DNA from: HGW-17 sp964516435
GTDB taxonomy: Bacteria > Myxococcota_A > Polyangia > HGW-17
Length of the DNA stretch: 64,000 bases
Assembly: GCA_964516435.1 (NCBI GenBank)
Contig: CAZEZP010000102.1
Coordinates: forward strand, 1 to 64,000
Reading direction: 5' to 3'
Under the pieces are notes generated by a model that was not told where the DNA came from, ran no database searches, and saw nothing but the letters and a program-made list of their open reading frames with translations. Of this stretch, positions 37,982 through 47,598 are shown in pieces. Positions within the stretch are counted from its first letter, which is position 1; each line of letters opens with the position of its first letter. A program made the position numbers and the translations under genes.

Positions 37982-38512
37982 ATGACGGAGACCGAACTGC
38001 TGCAGAAACTGGAACCGTGGGTGAAGAACCTGGCCGAGGACACGCAGGTCATGCGGCGGGCGCTGGATTCCGCGGGCATCACGCGCGAAGCCAAGAAATT
38101 CATTCTGGGCGGACTTTCCTACATGCTTCGCAAGGTAGACATCATCCCGGACTATCTCGGCGGCATCGGCGTTCTGGACGACGCCGCGGTGATGCGCGTT
38201 TCCGCGCGTCTGGCCAAGGAAGCCGGCGCACCGAACACCGACGCGGCCTTCGACCGCCTGGCGCAGGACGATTCCCTGGTGCGCGAACTGTTCGCCGACA
38301 TGTATGATGCGTTCGTGAACTATGTCCGGCGCCTGCCCGAGGAACGCATCCGCAACCGCAACGCGGACCACATCCTCGACGAGGAAGGCTGTCTGGACCA
38401 GTTCGACCGCGAACTGGAGGACGAAATCCGCGGATACAGCCCGAAGCCGCTGGGCGACAACGAGCGCACCATCCGTGAATTCCGCTCCTTCATCAAGTCC
38501 AAGGTCCGCTGA
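37982..38512 (+). CDS. DUF1232 (YkvA-like) protein
   Basis: A 176-residue protein with the DUF1232 core near residues 35-75: GGLSYMLRKVDIIPDYLGGIGVLDDAAVM. In this family the motif forms a short membrane-associated hairpin around the DxIPD turn. The remainder is acidic and helical (FADMYDAFVNYVRRLPEERIRNRNADHIL). The family is broadly distributed and of unknown function. AGAAAGGAATCACGACG precedes the ATG at 37982; an upstream ATG at 37937 would add 15 unlikely residues. The next gene starts 105 bases downstream. Confidence 0.83.
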   Translation: MTETELLQKLEPWVKNLAEDTQVMRRALDSAGITREAKKFILGGLSYMLRKVDIIPDYLGGIGVLDDAAVMRVSARLAKEAGAPNTDAAFDRLAQDDSLVRELFADMYDAFVNYVRRLPEERIRNRNADHILDEEGCLDQFDRELEDEIRGYSPKPLGDNERTIREFRSFIKSKVR

Positions 38513-38617
38513 CGCCTTCATGCGTGAACATTCCAGGGCATTGCGACGTATCGGCAGAGAGCGTTGCCGGGGGTCGTCGAATCGCGCCACATTCTTCCCC
38601 GCAAACCGGAGTCGAAC

Positions 38618-41575
38618 ATGATGCAGTTTCTCCTCGCGCTTGTGTTGTTCCTGCAGTTTCCCGCGCAGACCGGCAATCCGGCTTCAGCCCCACCCGCCAA
38701 TGCCCAGGGCCAGCCGGCCCCCCAGTTGCTGCATCTGAAACTGACCATCGCCAAACTGATGGACCGATATGTGGACCCCGGGCGCATCGATCCTTCGCGC
38801 ATGCTGCTGTCCGGACTCGATGCCATCGCCCGGGAAGTGCCGGAAGTGGTCGTCCGGCCGGACAGCAAGGGCAACCTCGTGCTTGAAGTAGGCGCCAACC
38901 GGCTCACCCTGGCTGGCACCATCCCGTCCGGATGGGATCTCATCGCCTCCTTCACCCAGGTGTTCGGGTTCCTCGCAAAGAACCTGCCTGCCGACGCCCA
39001 ACTGGACAAGATCGAATACGCGGCGATCGCCGGCATCCTGGAGACCCTGGACCCGCACACGACGTTCATGACTCCCGAAAATTTCCGTGAACTGCGCTCG
39101 CAGGCCAGCGGCTCGTTCGGCGGCCTGGGCATCGTCGTTTCCATCTGCGACCAGAAACTGTCCGTCGTGAAGGTCATGGAGGGAACGCCCGCCGCCCGCG
39201 CCGGCCTCATGCCCGGCGACCGCATCCTGCGCATCGGCGCGCAGACCACCGAGAACCTGACCCTCAACGAAGCCGTCTCCCGCCTGCGCGGCGAACCGGG
39301 AACACCGGTCTCCATCCTGGTGTCACGTCCCGCCTGGAAGCAGCCCAAGACCATCACCATCGTGCGCGAAACCATCTCCTACGAGAGCGTCAAGCACCGC
39401 GTCTTCGAGTTCTCCGGCACCAAACTGGGCTACATCAAGCTCAGCGCCTTCCAGATGCCCACGGCCGCCATGGTGCGCCAGGCGCTCGTGGACATGAACA
39501 AGGAGAACGTGGCCGGGCTGGTGCTGGATCTGCGCGGCAACGGCGGCGGCCTGCTGCACGTGGCCGTGGAAATCTGCGACTTCTTCCTCGACAGCGGCAT
39601 CGTGGTGGCCCAGGTGTCCAAGAATTCGCGGGATCGCCGCGAAGAGCGGGCGCGCGCGCAGAATACGCTCTTCCGCAAGCCCGTGGTGGTGCTCGTGGAC
39701 GACAATTCCGCATCGGCGTCCGAAATCGTGGCCGGAACGCTCAAGTATTCCGGCCGCGCCGTGCTCGTGGGCCGGCGCACCTTCGGCAAGGGCTCCGTGC
39801 AGGACATCATCGATTTCCCCGGTGACACGGCGCTCAAGGTCACCATCGCGCAGTATCTCACCTACGGCGACGTCTCCATCCAGGGCGTGGGCATCGTCCC
39901 GGACGTCGAACTGCACCACGTGCGCCTGGATCCGAAGCGGCGCACGCGGCCCGTGCTCTATTACACGGCCGGGCGCGAAACCAGCTCCGAAGCACAACTG
40001 AAGAGCAGCCTGAACGCGGCGCGCACCACCCCCAAGGGCAAATCCATGTACATGGTGTTCGCCCTGCAGCCGGAGCCCAAGACCCCGCCGTTCGTGTGCA
40101 ACTTCTGCGGAATGGATCCCGACGAGGCCGAACCCGCCGAGGATGAGGAATATCCGCAGGATGCCGCCGTGGATCTGGCCGCCGGCATCCTGGTGCATCA
40201 GAAGGGGCTCTTCGTCGCCCGGCCCGCGCTGCTACCGCAGTTGGCCAGCGTCATCGAGAACTTCCAGGCCGCAGCCGACAAGGAAATCGCCAGGAAGATG
40301 CAGGCGTTGTTCAAAATCGACTGGACCCGCAACGATACTGACAAGCCGATTGCCCTGGAAGCCCGGCTCACGGTGGTGGACAACGGCCGCACCACCGGAT
40401 GGGCCAAGGTCGACGCGGAAGTGAAGAACACGGGCAAGACGCCCGTGCACCGCCTGCGCGGCGAAATCCACTCCACCAATTCCCGCTTCGACTTTCAGGA
40501 AGTGCTCTTCGGCATCCTCAAGCCCGGCGAAACCGTGAAACGCACGGTGGAAGTGAAAGTTCCGGCCGGGCTATCCGCCCGCACCGACCGGCTGGAACTG
40601 ATCCTGTTCAGCCATCTGCAGGAACTGGGCGTGAAGACTTCCACGCTGATCTCCACGGGCAAGACGGCCACGGCCCGCCTGCAGGTTGCCGCGGCCTTCG
40701 CCGACAAGGATGGCGATGGCATCCTGGCCCCGGGCGAGACGGGCACCTTCCGCATCCGGGTGAAGAACGTCGGCGACGGCCCCACCTACGATGCCAACGT
40801 CGTGCTCAAGAACCTCACCGATGAAAACGAGGTGCAACTGGCGGCCTCGCGCGCGGACCTGCGCAACCTGGCGCCCGGTGAGACCCGGGAAATCGCCTTC
40901 CATGTGAAGGCCAACACGAACACCGGCTCGCAGCCCTGGAAATTCCGGCTGGAAATCCGCGACTGCAATGTCAACACCAGCGTGGACATTCCGTGGAACG
41001 TGAGGCGCAAGGACAAGGCCCTGCCCGCCATCGCGCAACTGTCGGGCACTTTCGTACTGGCCAGGGAAACCGACGTCTTCGACACGCCATGGCCCGACAC
41101 GCAGAAGCCGCAGGGGAAACTGCCCGCTGGTTCGGCACTCAAGGCCCTGCGCGAAATCAACGGGTTCGTGCAGGTGGCGCTCAATCCCAAGCAGACCGCC
41201 TGGGTGCAGAAGGACGCAGGCGCCCTGCAAAAGATGCCGCCCAGGGATGCCCGCATGGCGGAGCATTTCGTCTACACGCCGCCGGTCCTGCAACTGCCGC
41301 CCGCGCCCGAATCCGTCGTCACCGGAAAGACCTTCACCGTGCAGGGAACCGTAGAGGACCCCGACGGCGTCAAGGACGTCATCGTGTCCGTGACCAACGT
41401 CAAGGCCAACGTCTTCCTGAAGAAAGTGGCCTACGTGCCCCAGTCGCCCAATACCGCCAAGGCCCCGTTCTCGGTGGAAGTCCCCCTGCAGCCTGGCGTC
41501 AACATCCTCTCGATCACCACCCGGGACCGCTTCGACGCCCAGGAGAGCCGCAACCTGATCGTGGTCGCCCAGTAA
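38618..41575 (+). CDS. S41-family C-terminal processing protease with PDZ domain and long C-terminal extension
   Basis: A 985-residue exported protease. After a signal peptide comes a CtpA-like core: PDZ domain near residues 160-250 (GSFGGLGIVVSI, GLMPGDRILRIGAQT), then the S41 domain with GLVLDLRGNGGGLL, catalytic Ser in VDDNSASASEIVAG near residue 368 and catalytic Lys in RTFGKGSVQD near residue 391. Typical enzymes stop near 400-550 residues. Here a CARDB-like beta-sandwich (DKDGDGILAPGETGTF), an SH3-like region (LREINGFVQVALNPKQTAWV) and an Ig-like domain follow. The extension may bind cell wall or substrates. The double ATG at 38618-38623 has a weak ribosome site. It probably acts in the periplasm. 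Confidence 0.9.
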   Translation: MMQFLLALVLFLQFPAQTGNPASAPPANAQGQPAPQLLHLKLTIAKLMDRYVDPGRIDPSRMLLSGLDAIAREVPEVVVRPDSKGNLVLEVGANRLTLAGTIPSGWDLIASFTQVFGFLAKNLPADAQLDKIEYAAIAGILETLDPHTTFMTPENFRELRSQASGSFGGLGIVVSICDQKLSVVKVMEGTPAARAGLMPGDRILRIGAQTTENLTLNEAVSRLRGEPGTPVSILVSRPAWKQPKTITIVRETISYESVKHRVFEFSGTKLGYIKLSAFQMPTAAMVRQALVDMNKENVAGLVLDLRGNGGGLLHVAVEICDFFLDSGIVVAQVSKNSRDRREERARAQNTLFRKPVVVLVDDNSASASEIVAGTLKYSGRAVLVGRRTFGKGSVQDIIDFPGDTALKVTIAQYLTYGDVSIQGVGIVPDVELHHVRLDPKRRTRPVLYYTAGRETSSEAQLKSSLNAARTTPKGKSMYMVFALQPEPKTPPFVCNFCGMDPDEAEPAEDEEYPQDAAVDLAAGILVHQKGLFVARPALLPQLASVIENFQAAADKEIARKMQALFKIDWTRNDTDKPIALEARLTVVDNGRTTGWAKVDAEVKNTGKTPVHRLRGEIHSTNSRFDFQEVLFGILKPGETVKRTVEVKVPAGLSARTDRLELILFSHLQELGVKTSTLISTGKTATARLQVAAAFADKDGDGILAPGETGTFRIRVKNVGDGPTYDANVVLKNLTDENEVQLAASRADLRNLAPGETREIAFHVKANTNTGSQPWKFRLEIRDCNVNTSVDIPWNVRRKDKALPAIAQLSGTFVLARETDVFDTPWPDTQKPQGKLPAGSALKALREINGFVQVALNPKQTAWVQKDAGALQKMPPRDARMAEHFVYTPPVLQLPPAPESVVTGKTFTVQGTVEDPDGVKDVIVSVTNVKANVFLKKVAYVPQSPNTAKAPFSVEVPLQPGVNILSITTRDRFDAQESRNLIVVAQ

Positions 41576-41871
41576 TCCCCATCTTTTCGACGCCAACTCA
41601 CCATCCCCAGTCCACGGATTCCCGCGGGGAACGCAAAATGCGAAAAAAGAATCCGAAAGATCGCAACGCGGCGGCGAGTCCTCCCCTGTCGGGGAAAACA
41701 AACTTTTGCACAATGCCCCAACCCGATTAGTATTCTAAATTTGACTTACTTTTTCCGCCTGTAGCGGGGGCGGGAAAAAAACGGTTGCTTTCCTTGAAAA
41801 ACCTGCATATGAAAAGTCCGTTCCCGCGACAGATTGCGAAAAGAAACGGCGCGGGTTCCGGAGAAATCGTC
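41576..41871 (+). other. Intergenic region before the amylase gene
   Basis: This 296-base region has no convincing gene. A weak promoter candidate is TTGCAC at 41706-41711 with TAGTAT at 41728-41733 (16-base spacing), about 140 bases before the amylase start. The AT-rich stretch after 41730 contrasts with the coding DNA. Confidence 0.4.
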
Positions 41872-44424
41872 ATGCATCTCACGAAATTTTTGTTTTTGTC
41901 TCTCCTGACGGCTTCATTCCTTTTCTCGGCCTGTGACGACGGCGGCAATAAGAAGGAGAACAATACGAACAACCAGCAGAATACCTGCGATGACCTCGAC
42001 TGCGGCGCACACGGCGTCTGCCGCGAGGGAGGCACGGGACCGTACTGTGAATGCGAAACGGGCTACCAGGGCACGCACTGTGATACTTGCGCAGCCGGCT
42101 ATGAACCCCAAGGCGATATGTGTATCCTTCCGGAAGACCCGTTCTTTGGCACACCGGTTGTCGATGGCACGATCACCGTGGGCGCGGGCGACTGGAGCGA
42201 GGGCCAGCGGGTGGGTACCTGCGAAACCCCCTCCGACTGGGGCGCCAACGTCCTGCATGCCCTCTACGTGGCCTATGACCAGACCAACCTCTACATCGGC
42301 GTAACTGGCTCGGTGGAAGCCCAAAACGCCCTGGCCGTGTACATCGACACGGATTACGGGCCTTCCAGCCGCGGGCTCTCGGCTCTCGGGTCGGCCACCG
42401 ACAACGATGGCGCGCTGGACAACGCCCTCTCCTCCGTCATCACCATCGCGCATACCGCCTTCCGCGCGGACTGGGCCGTGGGCACCAAGGGAATGGCCTC
42501 GGCGGGAAGCGCACTCTCGGACAACGCGGGCTGGCGCGATGTCGCCACGGATCCGGCCGACTTCCACTGGAAATCCGGCGTGCTGGTGTCGGGAAGCGCC
42601 GGGTTCGAAGCGGCCATCCCGCTGACCGACCTCTTCGGCGGCCTGCCGCCGGATGGAACGCAAGTGGCCGTGTTCGCCCGACTGGTCAACGAGGACGGAC
42701 AATATCTGTCCAATCAGACAGTACCGATGGACAGACCGGAGAGGCCCGACACCGTCAACGAGGTGGCCGTGATCACACTGCGTTCCGGTCAGACCAACCC
42801 CTGCGACCAGGACGGTTTCTGCGAAGCCGGCGAGAATTTCAGCAACTGTCCCGATGATTGCCCCATGACGGGCGAATGCGGCGACCCCAACGAGTTCCTG
42901 TGGGAAGACGCCGTGATGTACTTCGTGCTGGTGGACCGCTTCTTCGACAGCGACGGCCAGCGCCAGGAAGTGCCGGGGGTAGACTGGGCCGCCCAGTTCC
43001 AGGGCGGCGACTGGAACGGCGTGACCGCCAAGTTGTCCTACCTGGCGGATCTGGGCGTCAACACCCTGTGGCTGTCGGCTCCCTACAAGAACCGCGATCT
43101 GCCGGGAGCGGCCATCGACCCGGGCAGCGATTCCCATCTGTACTCGGCCTATCATGGCTACTGGCCCTCCCCCGCCAACATCGACTATTCCGACCCCAAC
43201 AATCCGCAGCCCACCCCCACCGTGGAAAGCCGCCTGGGAACGGCCGCCGACCTGCACACGCTGGTGGATTCGGCGCATGCCGAGAACATGTTCGTGCTCT
43301 TCGACTACGTCATGAACCACGTCGATGACCAATCGGGCCTGTATGCGGCCCACCAGGACTGGTTCTACCGGGAGAACGGCAATCCCGTGCTGTGCTCTCC
43401 CAACTACTGGAACGACCCGTACTATGGCACCCGCTGCGCGTTCACGCCGTACCTGCCGGCCTTCGACTACTATCAGTCCTGGGTGCGCCAGTGGTCCGTG
43501 GCCGATGCCCTGTGGTGGGCCCAGGCGTACGGCATCGACGGCTACCGCCTCGACGCCATCAAGCACGTCCCGATGGAATGGCTCACGGAACTGCGCACAG
43601 CGCTCAATGCACGCTTTTCCAGCCCTGCGGGCGGACGCTTCTACCTCGTGGGCGAAACCTATGATTACGACAACCGGCAGGTGCTCAAGAATTTCGTAGA
43701 CCCCGCGACCAAACTGGACGGCCAGTTCGATTTCCCGCTGCGCAAGCGCATCTGCGACGCCATCTTCAAGCGCAGCATGAGTCTGGACGACCTGTTCAAC
43801 TTCTGGAACGAAAACGACAACTTCTACGGCCCCGGCTCGCTCATGTCCACCTGGATCGGCAATCACGACATCCCGCGGGCCATCCACTTCGCCTCCGGAC
43901 AGATCGACGACTGCTACCAGGGCTCCTGGGTGGGCAATTCCTGGAATCCCGGCGCCTTCCAGCAGCCCGGCGACGCCGCCCCCTACGAGCGGCTGGCGCT
44001 GGCGTTCGGCCTGCTTCTGACCAACCGCGGTGTGCCCCTCATCTACTACGGCGACGAAATCGGCATGGCCGGCGGCGGCGACCCGGACAACCGGCGCATG
44101 ATGATGTGGGACGGCCTGAATGCGCATCAGACCCAGTTGCGCGAAACGGTGCGCCGCCTGCTGCAGATCCGGCGCGAGAACATCGCCCTGCGCCGCGGCC
44201 GGCGCGTCACCGTCACGGGCGGCTGGGACACGTTCGCCTACAAGCTCACGGGCTGCGGCGAATCCGAAGACGTGTACGTGCTCGCCAACCGCTCGGACAA
44301 TGCGGCTTCCGTCTCCGGACTCCCCGCCGGCACCTGGCGCGAGCTGCTCACCGGCGGCACGCAGACGGGCGGCTCCCCGGTGGAGATTCCCGCCCGTAGC
44401 CTGCGGATCTTCAAGGCCAACTGA
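41872..44424 (+). CDS. GH13 alpha-amylase-family lipoprotein with an EGF-like domain
   Basis: An 850-residue glycoside hydrolase family 13 lipoprotein that should cleave or transfer alpha-1,4-glucans. Signal peptide and lipobox LFSAC, a short Asn-rich linker, then an EGF-like module (CGAHGVCREGGTGPYCEC). A carbohydrate-binding-like beta domain (about residues 90-310) comes next, then the (beta/alpha)8 barrel. Catalytic residues are present: nucleophile Asp in GYRLDAIKH, acid/base Glu in YLVGETYD, and transition-state Asp in WIGNHDIPR. It is probably displayed on the outer surface for polysaccharide uptake. GGAGAAATCGTC precedes the ATG. An EGF module on an amylase is unusual. Confidence 0.92.
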   Translation: MHLTKFLFLSLLTASFLFSACDDGGNKKENNTNNQQNTCDDLDCGAHGVCREGGTGPYCECETGYQGTHCDTCAAGYEPQGDMCILPEDPFFGTPVVDGTITVGAGDWSEGQRVGTCETPSDWGANVLHALYVAYDQTNLYIGVTGSVEAQNALAVYIDTDYGPSSRGLSALGSATDNDGALDNALSSVITIAHTAFRADWAVGTKGMASAGSALSDNAGWRDVATDPADFHWKSGVLVSGSAGFEAAIPLTDLFGGLPPDGTQVAVFARLVNEDGQYLSNQTVPMDRPERPDTVNEVAVITLRSGQTNPCDQDGFCEAGENFSNCPDDCPMTGECGDPNEFLWEDAVMYFVLVDRFFDSDGQRQEVPGVDWAAQFQGGDWNGVTAKLSYLADLGVNTLWLSAPYKNRDLPGAAIDPGSDSHLYSAYHGYWPSPANIDYSDPNNPQPTPTVESRLGTAADLHTLVDSAHAENMFVLFDYVMNHVDDQSGLYAAHQDWFYRENGNPVLCSPNYWNDPYYGTRCAFTPYLPAFDYYQSWVRQWSVADALWWAQAYGIDGYRLDAIKHVPMEWLTELRTALNARFSSPAGGRFYLVGETYDYDNRQVLKNFVDPATKLDGQFDFPLRKRICDAIFKRSMSLDDLFNFWNENDNFYGPGSLMSTWIGNHDIPRAIHFASGQIDDCYQGSWVGNSWNPGAFQQPGDAAPYERLALAFGLLLTNRGVPLIYYGDEIGMAGGGDPDNRRMMMWDGLNAHQTQLRETVRRLLQIRRENIALRRGRRVTVTGGWDTFAYKLTGCGESEDVYVLANRSDNAASVSGLPAGTWRELLTGGTQTGGSPVEIPARSLRIFKAN

Positions 44425-44443
44425 CCCGCACGGAGGTGGAATC

Positions 44444-46588
44444 GTGCATCATTTTCGCCTGCCTTTTTTGTTCTTCTTTCTGGCGATGAACGCCTGCAGC
44501 CCGCATGGATCCCCGGTCTCCTGCCCGAAGCCCGCCGCAGTGGTGGCCCCGCATGAGAGCGGTGTAGCACAAAAAAATCAAGAGGAAGCCATGCCCGCAA
44601 ATGAAAAAAATACGCCCAATCCCCGGATTCCCGCGGCGCTGGTGGAGGAAGTCATCCAGAAACTCAAGGGCGGCAACGAGAATCCCGCGGATCACGAACG
44701 CATCGAACGCGGCGTGCGGCAGGCCGCGGACCTCTGGGACACGACCCGGGACGGCGCCCCCGAAACCTTCGCCGCCTTCTGCGAAACACACTTCGCCCCG
44801 GCGGGGCCCGCGCTCGACGCCCTGTACGAACGCCTCGCCCACGCGCTGGAGGTGCTCAAGGGCCACAATGCCCGCATGCGCCTGGACCTGAGCCGCCGGG
44901 TGCAACTGGATCTGGGCGAAATCCTGCCCATCGACCGCTGGCTGGCCGAATACGAACCCTCCGCCCATCTGATCGACGACCTCTTCGCCAACAGGGTGGC
45001 CTTCCTGACCATCCTGAACTTCCCCCACTACACGCTGGAAGAGAAGAAAGCCCTGCATGCGAAATGGAACCGCCGGCAGTGGGCCCATGCACGGCTGGGC
45101 GACGTCTTCACGGCCCGCGTGCCGGCCGCCGTGCGCCAGACCATCGAAACAGCATTCACGCAAGCCGATGACTATATTTCAAATTATAATATTCATATGG
45201 GAAAAGTTATAACACCTGAGGGAAAAACGCTTTTCCCGGCCGACATGAAGCTCATCACACACTGGAATCTGCGCGATGAAATCAAGAGCCGCTATGCGGA
45301 CCGGGAGAACGGGCTGACCGCGCAACGCGTCATCCTGTCCATCATGCGGCGCATCGTGGACCAGAGCATCCCCGTGGAGGTCATCGACCGCGGCGAGTTC
45401 ACATGGGATCCGGCGGCCAACCGTCTCACGCGCGACGGGCGGGAGCTCACGGGCACGCCCGAGGGCGAACGGCGCTATGCCGTGCTGCTGCGCAACTTCC
45501 AGGCCGTTCGGGCCGAAGACGCCTTCTCGCCGCGCCACCCCACCTACATCCAGCGGGTGTTCGACCGGGACCTCGAATACACGGAAACGGAAATCGAAAA
45601 GCTCTTCGTGGAACTGGTTTCCTCCCCGCTGGCGGCCGAGGTCGGCAAAGTCATCGAAAAGCGGCTGGGACGCAAACTGGAGCCCTTCGACATCTGGTAC
45701 GACGGGTTCAAGGCGCGCGCCTCCCTCTCCCAGGAAAAGCTCACCGAAACAACACGCAAAAAATATCCGACGGCGCAAGCCTTCTCCAGGGACATCCCGC
45801 GCATCCTCAAGCAACTGGGGTTTCCCCCGGACAAGGCCGAATCCATCGCCCGCCGCATCGTGGTGGATCCCGCCCGCGGCGCCGGCCACGCGTGGGGCGC
45901 GCTCATGCGCTCGGATGTGAGCCACCTGCGCACGCGGATTGGCGCCAAGGGAATGGATTACAAGGGCTACAACATCGCCGTGCATGAACTCGGCCACAAC
46001 GTGGAGCAGACGCTCACCCTGCAGGACGTGGACGAATACCTGCTCACGGGCGTGCCCAACACGGCATTCACCGAAGCCTGGGCCTTCATCTTCCAGCACC
46101 GCGACCTGGAACTGCTGGGCATGCCAGCCAGAGACCCGCAAGCGGCCGTGCTCGACGTGCTGGACAATTTCTGGTCATCCTACGAAATCATGGGCGTGGC
46201 GCTGGTGGACATGCGCGTCTGGCGCTGGCTCTACGCCCACCCGGAGGCGAACGCCGCCCAGTTGAAGGATACCGTGCTCGCCACCGCCCGGGACGTGTGG
46301 AACGCCTATTATGCCCCCGTCTTCGGCACGAAGGACGAAATCCTGCTGGCCATCTACAGCCACATGATCGACTATCCGCTGTACCTCCCCGCCTATCCCA
46401 TCGGGCATCTGGCGGAATTCCAGATGGAAGCATTCCTGCGCGGCAAGGTCCTGGGCCGCGAGATGGCGCGCATCTGCGCGCAGGGACGCCTGCTGCCGGA
46501 TGCCTGGATGCAGGGTGCCGTGGGTGCGCCGCTCTCGGTGAAGCCCACGCTGGAAGCCACCCGGCGCGCGCTGGATTCGCTTCGCTGA
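44444..46588 (+). CDS. Zinc metallopeptidase lipoprotein, M3-like gluzincin
   Basis: A 714-residue lipoprotein protease candidate. The GTG start at 44444 follows GGAGGTGGAATC; the signal peptide ends at a lipobox (FLAMNAC). An ATG at 44591 would give a cytoplasmic form. The large helical body contains HELGHN near residue 515, a canonical HExxH zinc site, and about 28 residues later FTEAWAFIFQH, whose Glu fits the third ligand of gluzincins such as the M3 oligopeptidases. Overall similarity to M3 is not strong in what can be seen by eye, so this may be a separate family. It begins 20 bases after the amylase gene, so the two may be co-expressed. Confidence 0.78.
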   Translation: MHHFRLPFLFFFLAMNACSPHGSPVSCPKPAAVVAPHESGVAQKNQEEAMPANEKNTPNPRIPAALVEEVIQKLKGGNENPADHERIERGVRQAADLWDTTRDGAPETFAAFCETHFAPAGPALDALYERLAHALEVLKGHNARMRLDLSRRVQLDLGEILPIDRWLAEYEPSAHLIDDLFANRVAFLTILNFPHYTLEEKKALHAKWNRRQWAHARLGDVFTARVPAAVRQTIETAFTQADDYISNYNIHMGKVITPEGKTLFPADMKLITHWNLRDEIKSRYADRENGLTAQRVILSIMRRIVDQSIPVEVIDRGEFTWDPAANRLTRDGRELTGTPEGERRYAVLLRNFQAVRAEDAFSPRHPTYIQRVFDRDLEYTETEIEKLFVELVSSPLAAEVGKVIEKRLGRKLEPFDIWYDGFKARASLSQEKLTETTRKKYPTAQAFSRDIPRILKQLGFPPDKAESIARRIVVDPARGAGHAWGALMRSDVSHLRTRIGAKGMDYKGYNIAVHELGHNVEQTLTLQDVDEYLLTGVPNTAFTEAWAFIFQHRDLELLGMPARDPQAAVLDVLDNFWSSYEIMGVALVDMRVWRWLYAHPEANAAQLKDTVLATARDVWNAYYAPVFGTKDEILLAIYSHMIDYPLYLPAYPIGHLAEFQMEAFLRGKVLGREMARICAQGRLLPDAWMQGAVGAPLSVKPTLEATRRALDSLR

Positions 46589-46723
46589 CCGCTTCCTCCA
46601 GTTTTCCGTCCGTCGGGGCGAAATCCGCGGCCAGCTTGACTTTTCCCGGAATCGCGGCAAGAAAAGAAAAGCTGCCCGTTTCCGTTCGTGATTCCCATTT
46701 TTGCAGCTACTGGAGGAAACCCC

Positions 46724-47494
46724 ATGAAGAATCTCGCGACCTTCCTTTGCGGACTCGTCCTCTGGATCGCCGTGGAACCGGCTTCTGCCCAGCAGCCCCC
46801 GTGGCTTCCGCCGGCGCCGGCTCCCGTGATCTCCGCCGAATCGCACGTCCTGCCGCCCGACATCCGCGCGGACGAGTCCGACGTCATCCTGCGCAAATTC
46901 GGCTTCGGCGCCGAGTTCCGCATGAATGTGGTCCCGGAATTCTTCCTCAACCTGTTCCTGCGCGCGGCCCACGAGGTGAAGAGTCCTTCGTTCGCGGGAA
47001 AATTCATCTATCGCACCCGCACCACGGACGTGGTCATCAAGGGCGCCTACTGGGACATCCAGGCTCCCGACGGTAACTGGATGGGCATCAACCACGACTG
47101 GGAAGACATGGACTACGTGGAGTTCAAGAACTTCCGCTTCGCGTGGGGACAGATCAGCGTGATGTGGAACCAGCCGCTGATCACGGGCCTGTATTTCATC
47201 TACGGCGGCGGCATCGGCGCAGGCGCCGTGCTCGGCGACATCTACACCACGCCAGCCTATGGCTGCACGGCCGACAACTGGCGCGATGCCTCGACCACGC
47301 CCCTGATCGGCTGCTGGCACTCCTCCCTGGATCCCGATCGCGAGAAGGAGGACATCCCGGGCGTGATGGCCGCGCTCGAAGCCACCGTGGGGCTGCGCTA
47401 CGATTTGTTCTCCAACGTGAGTTTCAAACTGGAAACCGGCCTGTTCCTGCCCGGCTTCTGGCACGTCACCGGCTCCGTGGAACTGCTCTTCTGA
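46724..47494 (+). CDS. Outer-membrane beta-barrel-like protein
   Basis: A 256-residue exported protein with a signal peptide (LATFLCGLVLWIAVEPASA) and a Pro-rich start, then a series of alternating hydrophobic and polar stretches (FGFGAEFRMNVVPEFFLNLFLR, FRFAWGQISVMWNQPLI, GLRYDLFSNVSFKLETGLFL) ending in an aromatic-terminated strand (HVTGSVELLF), as in outer-membrane barrels. The two cysteines may form a disulfide. A promoter-like TTGACT with AAGAAA at 17-base spacing lies at 46636-46664, and TGGAGGAAA precedes the ATG. The cargo or role is unknown. Confidence 0.7.
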   Translation: MKNLATFLCGLVLWIAVEPASAQQPPWLPPAPAPVISAESHVLPPDIRADESDVILRKFGFGAEFRMNVVPEFFLNLFLRAAHEVKSPSFAGKFIYRTRTTDVVIKGAYWDIQAPDGNWMGINHDWEDMDYVEFKNFRFAWGQISVMWNQPLITGLYFIYGGGIGAGAVLGDIYTTPAYGCTADNWRDASTTPLIGCWHSSLDPDREKEDIPGVMAALEATVGLRYDLFSNVSFKLETGLFLPGFWHVTGSVELLF

Positions 47495-47571
47495 TCGCCC
47501 TGCTCTCCCCGTCCCCGTTTCCCATCTGAAAACGGAAAGGGCCGAAAAGAAAAAATTTTCGCATACCCAGC

Positions 47572-47592
47572 GTCTCCATTCCAGATGGAGAC
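47572..47592. terminator. Hairpin between convergent genes, possible terminator
   Basis: GTCTCCAT and ATGGAGAC form a perfect 8-base stem with a 5-base loop between the stops of the barrel gene (plus) and the export-switch gene (minus). On the minus strand a T-rich run follows after a gap of about a dozen bases, so termination is plausible in that direction only. Confidence 0.4.
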
Positions 47593-47598
47593 ATCCGG

